DNA from: Nitrospira sp.
GTDB lineage: Bacteria; Nitrospirota; Nitrospiria; Nitrospirales; Nitrospiraceae
Direction: 5' to 3'
Assembly (NCBI GenBank): GCA_030444405.1
Contig: JARFPM010000012.1
Location: forward strand, 1 to 64,000
DNA: 64,000 bases
The translations under genes and the position numbers were made by a program. The notes beneath the pieces were generated by a model. It saw only the letters and a list, made by a program, of their open reading frames with translations, was not told where the DNA came from and did no database searches. Shown piece after piece: positions 60,080 to 64,000 of this stretch (position 1 is its first letter; each line of letters begins with the position of its first letter).

Positions 60080-61513
60080 TCAGGAATTCCGCAAATGTTC
60101 CGACAATCGCAATGCGAGCTGAACAATCGTGAGTGTTGGGTTGGCTGATCCGCCTGATGGAAAAACTGATGAGCCAGCGATGTACAGGTTCTCTTGTCCA
60201 AATACGCGACAATTTGAATCCACAACACCATTCTTGACCGTGTCTGCCATTCGAGTACCGCCCATGTGGTGATAACCAGCGCCTGAATCGTTCGTCACGC
60301 GGTAATCGGGGAAACCATCATTGCTAAACACCCAATTAGTAAACTTGATACGTCCGAGATTCCTGGCCATCACATAATCATTGAACTGAGAGAGAGATTT
60401 CCGTAGAGTAGCAAGATCTCGATCCGTTTTTTTCCAATGAAGCTCCGTCAACGGAATTCCAAACCGGTCACGCTTCGTCTCGGATAGCTTCACATGATTG
60501 TCCCAAATAGGCTCTTGTTCCCAGTCTGCAAAGAGGGTCGTCCCACACACGAGATTCTTCCCTACTCGCGAAGCGGCCCATGCGCCCGCTTTCGGCGCAA
60601 CGCATAAAAGGTCGCGAACTAGAGCCTGTGTGCCTTCACGTGGCAGTTCTCTTACCCAGAATCGGCAATCTAACGTCGATAACTTTCTTTTTACCGCGTC
60701 TGTTAAACCGACCAAGCGCATCTTAGTCTTCGCCATTTCGAGCTGAACGAGCGCATGACCGACCCTGAAGGAGGGGTGCTCCATCCAATAGTGGCCTAAC
60801 GGCGCTCGAGGGTCAACGCATTTCCCCTTTGTCTGATGATTGCTCCACAGAAGCATCCGGCTGTTTTCTATTCCCCCCATCGCTAAAATGAAGTGTTTCG
60901 CCTTGACGTTGGCCGATTGCCCAAAAAAGTTAGTAGCCGTTACACTCACTACACGTTGGCCATCTGTTTTCAAGCCCGTTAGGTTGGCGTTGGTAACGTA
61001 GGTGACGTGTTTCGACGCATTCAGTCTCTCCCGATATTTTTCACCAAACCGAACTTGCGAATACGAAATACCAATTTCTTTGATACCAAATTCCTGATCC
61101 AACACAATGTCATCTTGTGGTTGCCGAATATCGAGAATAGACAGCGCTTTTTTCAAGAAGGGGTCTAGGCCTTTCTTTTCTATTGGCCAGTGAGCATTCT
61201 CAAACCCCTCCTTCTTTTGGAAATCACTTTCGCCTAATGGCACGCAGTGTCCATCCCAATGGCCACTCGTACCACCAAGATATCGAAGCCGAGCAGAATC
61301 AAGTTCGAAGTAGGGGTCCCCTATCACATCCCCCTTATAAATGTCCTGAGATTCATCGCTCTGATGAAGTCCACCTCCCTCTAAGAGAATAACTGAACGA
61401 CCATAGTCTCCAAGTTCTAATGCGACAGTCATTCCGGCAGGTCCTGATCCCACCACACAAAAGTCTGCAATCTTTGGGAGGCCATTTACCGAAAGGCTGA
61501 AATCAATATGCAT
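60080..61513 (-). CDS. GMC-family FAD oxidoreductase
   Basis: 477 residues. FAD motif FCVVGSGPAGMTVALELGDYG, then LEGGG; substrate-side blocks LRYLGGTSGHWDGHCVPL and AHWPIEKKGLDPFLKKA; HFILAMGGIENSRMLL; and the C-terminal GMC signature GYHHMGGTRMADTV ... NLYIAGSSVFPSGGSANPTLTIVQLALRLSEHL with the catalytic His. No signal peptide of its own. It starts at ATG 61513-61511, overlapping the TAA of a 47-residue Tat-signal protein by one base, which suggests co-translation and possibly co-export. It oxidises an alcohol or sugar; substrate unknown. Confidence 0.88.
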   Translation of the reverse strand: MHIDFSLSVNGLPKIADFCVVGSGPAGMTVALELGDYGRSVILLEGGGLHQSDESQDIYKGDVIGDPYFELDSARLRYLGGTSGHWDGHCVPLGESDFQKKEGFENAHWPIEKKGLDPFLKKALSILDIRQPQDDIVLDQEFGIKEIGISYSQVRFGEKYRERLNASKHVTYVTNANLTGLKTDGQRVVSVTATNFFGQSANVKAKHFILAMGGIENSRMLLWSNHQTKGKCVDPRAPLGHYWMEHPSFRVGHALVQLEMAKTKMRLVGLTDAVKRKLSTLDCRFWVRELPREGTQALVRDLLCVAPKAGAWAASRVGKNLVCGTTLFADWEQEPIWDNHVKLSETKRDRFGIPLTELHWKKTDRDLATLRKSLSQFNDYVMARNLGRIKFTNWVFSNDGFPDYRVTNDSGAGYHHMGGTRMADTVKNGVVDSNCRVFGQENLYIAGSSVFPSGGSANPTLTIVQLALRLSEHLRNS

Positions 61514-61656
61514 TAAACATCTCCTGTTTGTAGCACCCAGCCTTGTTTAATGAATCTTCCACTCCTGCTGCTATGAGCATTGCCGGAAATACGAGTGAGC
61601 AGAACCATTTGGCTGAGCAATAACGCTCCGATCAAGAATCCTCTGCGTGAACACAT
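61513..61656 (-). CDS. 47-residue twin-arginine signal protein coupled to the GMC oxidoreductase
   Basis: ATG 61656 follows a very strong AAAGGAGGTGAAGAAC site. The chain begins MCSRRGFLIGALLLSQMVLL, a textbook Tat signal (S-R-R-x-F-L), and ends RSGRFIKQGWVLQTGDV. TAA 61513-61515 overlaps the next ATG as TAATG. Larger Tat-exported partner subunits accompany GMC dehydrogenases (gluconate-2-dehydrogenase subunit 3 type); this looks like a minimal version that could carry the oxidoreductase out by the hitch-hiker route. The 299 bases upstream (61657-61955) show no gene apart from its ribosome site. Confidence 0.65.
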   Translation of the reverse strand: MCSRRGFLIGALLLSQMVLLTRISGNAHSSRSGRFIKQGWVLQTGDV

Positions 61657-61955
61657 GTTCTTCACCTCCTTTGACTATCTCGCCGTCCGCTCGTTAACAC
61701 TCTGGAGATCCCAGCCCAAGCAGCATTTTGATCGAAGGCATTCTGAAAGCGCTCTTTCCATCCCACAACGCGATGGCTTTCTCCTTCTCATATCATCCAT
61801 CAAGAATGTCCACACTCCCCATCGGATGCATTTAGGGGATCTCCCTACCAATATCGAGGTCCCTGGTCAAGTCCTTTTTCCCGTAAAAGCTGTCATGGCG
61901 CTGATTGCTCCGGCGATGGTCATCACGCGACATGACTTTGCGCATGATACTGCTC

Positions 61956-62147
61956 TCAGTGAATCGCATCCAGCTCGCGCCAGCGCTGTGAGGCTGTCAG
62001 CATTGTGGCGAACACCAGCTTCAAACAGGCTCTCTCCGTTTTAGGAGAGCGTACGAACCTCGAAGCCGCAAAGCTAATGCCGACACCAATCAAAACCGCC
62101 CAGCTCGCTGTATCAATAACGGCAAATACAAGCTGGCCGTCGTTCAT
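61956..62147 (-). CDS. Possible small membrane protein
   Basis: 63 residues from ATG 62147, whose ATGA overlaps the end of the UbiA/HAD pseudogene. One hydrophobic helix (LVFAVIDTASWAVLIGVGIS, then FAASRFV) and a charged C-terminus (RSPKTERACLK). No family recognised. The overlap is the only support for translation; it may equally be a leftover of the pseudogene's operon. Confidence 0.35.
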   Translation of the reverse strand: MNDGQLVFAVIDTASWAVLIGVGISFAASRFVRSPKTERACLKLVFATMLTASQRWRELDAIH

Positions 62148-62524
62148 AAGTCCTCTATGTGCGTCGAACCGTATCCAACTAACAGGTGGCCTGCGATCCG
62201 TTGTGCCACATTGATATTTGTGGCTGTACAGAGCACCAATCTATGCCCAAGTGTTTTTTGCTGTTTCAGCCAGTCGATTAGCTGAATGTTGTAAGGTAAA
62301 GTCGCTGGATTTAACTCAACGGAGTCTGCCAACTTCTGCTTTACAAATGTCTTTCCGACAAGCAATCAAAATAGAGGATAGGGAACGGAAATGGTTTTAT
62401 CACGAAGTGACTGCAAAGCAGATTCATGTAGGATATCGGTATGGCGAAGTGACCCATCCAAATCAACCACTATCATAATCTCCGTGTTGCTTTCCAGGGC
62501 AGGCCGCTCATGCGTGTAGGCCAT
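62144..62524 (-). pseudogene. UbiA prenyltransferase with HAD domain, N-terminal fragment with nonsense codon
   Basis: Minus strand from ATG 62524: IMIVVDLDGSLRHTDILHES, the D-x-D-G motif of a HAD phosphatase domain, up to VPYPLF and TGA (62366-62368). The same frame continues LLVGKTFVKQKLADSVELNP, ATLPYNIQLIDWLKQQKTLG and HRLVLCTATNINVAQRIAGH, matching HAD-UbiA proteins that read P-L-W-L-L at the stop position (TGG to TGA). The frame ends at TGA 62144-62146, so all of the UbiA membrane domain is missing. Family members attach a sugar-phosphate to decaprenyl phosphate. Confidence 0.65.
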
Positions 62525-62579
62525 GACTTCTTGTGATAGACATCGAGTCGCAATAAATCTAGCATATGTACTACAGTTC

Positions 62580-64000
62580 TTACTCCCACTCGATGGTGCT
62601 CGGCGGCTTCGAGCTGATATCGTACACGACCCGGTTCACGCCCTTCACCTCGTTGATGATCCGGTTCGACATGCGACCAAGAACCTCATTCGGTATCTTT
62701 GCCCAGTCTGCCGTCATACCGTCCACGCTGGTCACGGCTCGAATGGCGATCACGTTCTCATAGGTCCGTTGATCGCCCATCACCCCGACAGTTCGAATCG
62801 GCAACAAGACGGCAAAGGCCTGCCAGATCTCACGATAAAGACCGGCACTTCGGACTTCCTGGTCGACGATGGCTTCGGCAGCCCGCAAAATCGCCAACCG
62901 TTCCGGCGTCACGGCGCCCAGAACGCGAATAGCCAATCCTGGACCTGGGAACGGTTGTCGCCAGATGATCTCATCCGGCAATCCCAGCTCTTTTCCCAAC
63001 ACCCGCACTTCGTCCTTGAACAACTCGCGCAGCGGCTCGATAAGCTTGAGCTTCATACGTGCCGGCAACCCGCCAACATTGTGATGGGTCTTAATCGTGG
63101 CCGAGGGGCCTTTGAAGCTGACGCTTTCGATCACGTCGGGATACAGTGTCCCCTGGACAAGGTACTTGACGCCCTTCAGTTTCTTCGATTCCGCCTCAAA
63201 ATGTTTGATGAATTGCCTGCCGATGATCTTTCGCTTGCGCTCCGGGTCCGTCACACTCTTCAGGCCGGCGAGAAACTGCTTGGTTCCGTCAAGGACCTTG
63301 AGATTCAGGTGCAGCTGTGAGGCAAAGGTCTTCTGCACTTGGTCCCGTTCGCCAGACCGCAAGACGCCGTTATCGACGAAGATGCAGGTGAGTTGATCGC
63401 CGATCGCCCGGTGCGTCAGCGCCGCCGCAACCGAGGAATCTACGCCGCCGCTCAGCGCGCAGATGACTCGTTCCTTGCCGACCTGCTCGCGAATCTGCTT
63501 GATCGCCGTTTCCACATAGGACCGCATAGTCCAGGTCGGTTTGCAGCCGCAAATCTCGTAGACGAAGTTCTGTAGAATTTTCGTCCCTTCCGGCGTGTGA
63601 GCCACTTCGGGATGGAACTGCAGGCAATAGATCCGGCGCTTGTGATCGTCCCGCTTCATCGCCGCGACGGGCGAATTGCTCGTATGCGCGATCGATCGAA
63701 ACCCCGGCGGCATCCGTTCGATGCGATCCCCATGCGACATCCATACGGTCGTCTGCTTGTCGCTTCCCACCTCTTTAAAGAGATCACTGGCATCGTCGAT
63801 TGCGAGATCAGCGCGGCCATACTCACGGTGAGGTGATTTCGTGACGGCTCCCCCGGAGAGATGTGTCACCAACTGCATGCCGTAGCAGATGCCAAGGATT
63901 GGAATGTTCTGATCAAACAGTTCCTTGGCAACGACCGGCGCTTTTTTCTCGTACACGCTGGAGGGTCCTCCGGACAGCACAATGCCCTGGGGGCGATACG
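62580..64000 (-). CDS. guaA: GMP synthase (glutamine-hydrolysing), 5' end outside the window
   Basis: The frame is open to the last base; the visible part starts within [17 protein letters not shown], so about 50 N-terminal residues are outside. Glutamine amidotransferase domain: [17 protein letters not shown] with the catalytic Cys and [13 protein letters not shown] with His/Glu. ATP pyrophosphatase domain: [20 protein letters not shown] (PP-loop), [15 protein letters not shown]. The dimerisation domain ends in [13 protein letters not shown]. It converts XMP to GMP using ATP and glutamine in purine synthesis. Length and motifs are normal. Confidence 0.97.
   Translation of the reverse strand, partial: YRPQGIVLSGGPSSVYEKKAPVVAKELFDQNIPILGICYGMQLVTHLSGGAVTKSPHREYGRADLAIDDASDLFKEVGSDKQTTVWMSHGDRIERMPPGFRSIAHTSNSPVAAMKRDDHKRRIYCLQFHPEVAHTPEGTKILQNFVYEICGCKPTWTMRSYVETAIKQIREQVGKERVICALSGGVDSSVAAALTHRAIGDQLTCIFVDNGVLRSGERDQVQKTFASQLHLNLKVLDGTKQFLAGLKSVTDPERKRKIIGRQFIKHFEAESKKLKGVKYLVQGTLYPDVIESVSFKGPSATIKTHHNVGGLPARMKLKLIEPLRELFKDEVRVLGKELGLPDEIIWRQPFPGPGLAIRVLGAVTPERLAILRAAEAIVDQEVRSAGLYREIWQAFAVLLPIRTVGVMGDQRTYENVIAIRAVTSVDGMTADWAKIPNEVLGRMSNRIINEVKGVNRVVYDISSKPPSTIEWE

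Noticed and set aside
61580-62044. 154-codon plus-strand frame
   Set aside because: It runs antisense across the Tat-signal protein's ribosome site and the small membrane frame and has no motif or plausible start context.
62366-62368. TGA in the HAD-UbiA remnant as a selenocysteine or recoded codon
   Set aside because: No SECIS-like hairpin was seen, the replaced residue in relatives is Trp rather than Cys, and the gene is truncated anyway.

Overview
The window looks like a chromosome segment of a Gram-negative bacterium, GC-rich (roughly 60 %), with many lipoproteins, periplasmic enzymes and outer-membrane proteins. Gene content (alginate-export barrel, M48 lipoprotein protease, SYLF proteins, DUF2780, DUF2959, DUF4136, sulfatases with FGE, orphan Lon-like protease) would fit a Nitrospira-like member of Nitrospirota. 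That assignment is inference; no rRNA or other taxonomic marker is present.

Layout. 1-6.1 kb: tail of a DUF3604 protein, an outer-membrane alginate-export barrel, an M48 lipoprotein protease, a patatin-type lipoprotein and a small lipoprotein. 6.4-45 kb: a large accessory region. It holds three intact type I sulfatases (11.2, 16.2, 19.3 kb), a fourth broken one (38.1 kb) and at least two sulfatase remnants (7.3-7.5 and 13.7 kb). With them are a formylglycine-generating enzyme (30.5 kb), one intact and one frameshifted amidohydrolase, LEA14-, DUF4136- and SYLF-type proteins, ecotin, NhaA, a YbaY-NlpE-META fusion, a Mo-cofactor oxidoreductase, an EEP-family lipoprotein and a second patatin lipoprotein. 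The same region carries three VapBC pairs (two damaged, one intact) and a decayed RelE/ParE-type pair. It is littered with short gene fragments that match neighbours, so duplication followed by deletion has been frequent here. 45-54 kb: more conserved genes, namely a secreted Lon-like protease, an RNase HI-ABC ATPase fusion, fluC-DUF190, an OmpA-type coiled-coil lipoprotein, and the minus-strand group rluB-aspS-aroC. 54-62.5 kb: an IS3-type OrfA remnant, then a minus-strand envelope-glycan set (GT2, flippase-like protein, FAD oxidoreductase, GT-C membrane protein), a GMC oxidoreductase coupled to a tiny twin-arginine protein, and a UbiA/HAD pseudogene. 62.6-64 kb: guaA, cut by the window edge.

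How it fits together. Sulfatases of the C-x-P-x-R type need their cysteine converted to formylglycine, and the FGE at 30.5 kb keeps both copper-binding cysteines. FGE, sulfatases, amidohydrolases and DUF3604 together suggest periplasmic hydrolysis of sulfate esters or related compounds; the substrate cannot be read from sequence. The most distinctive observations are the RNase HI-ABC fusion and its orphan ABC fragment behind aroC, the intact VapBC lying between 246-bp direct repeats, the start-plus-end sulfatase remnant at 7.3-7.5 kb, and the 47-residue Tat-signal protein overlapping the GMC oxidoreductase start. All homology statements come from reading motifs by eye; no database search was run.
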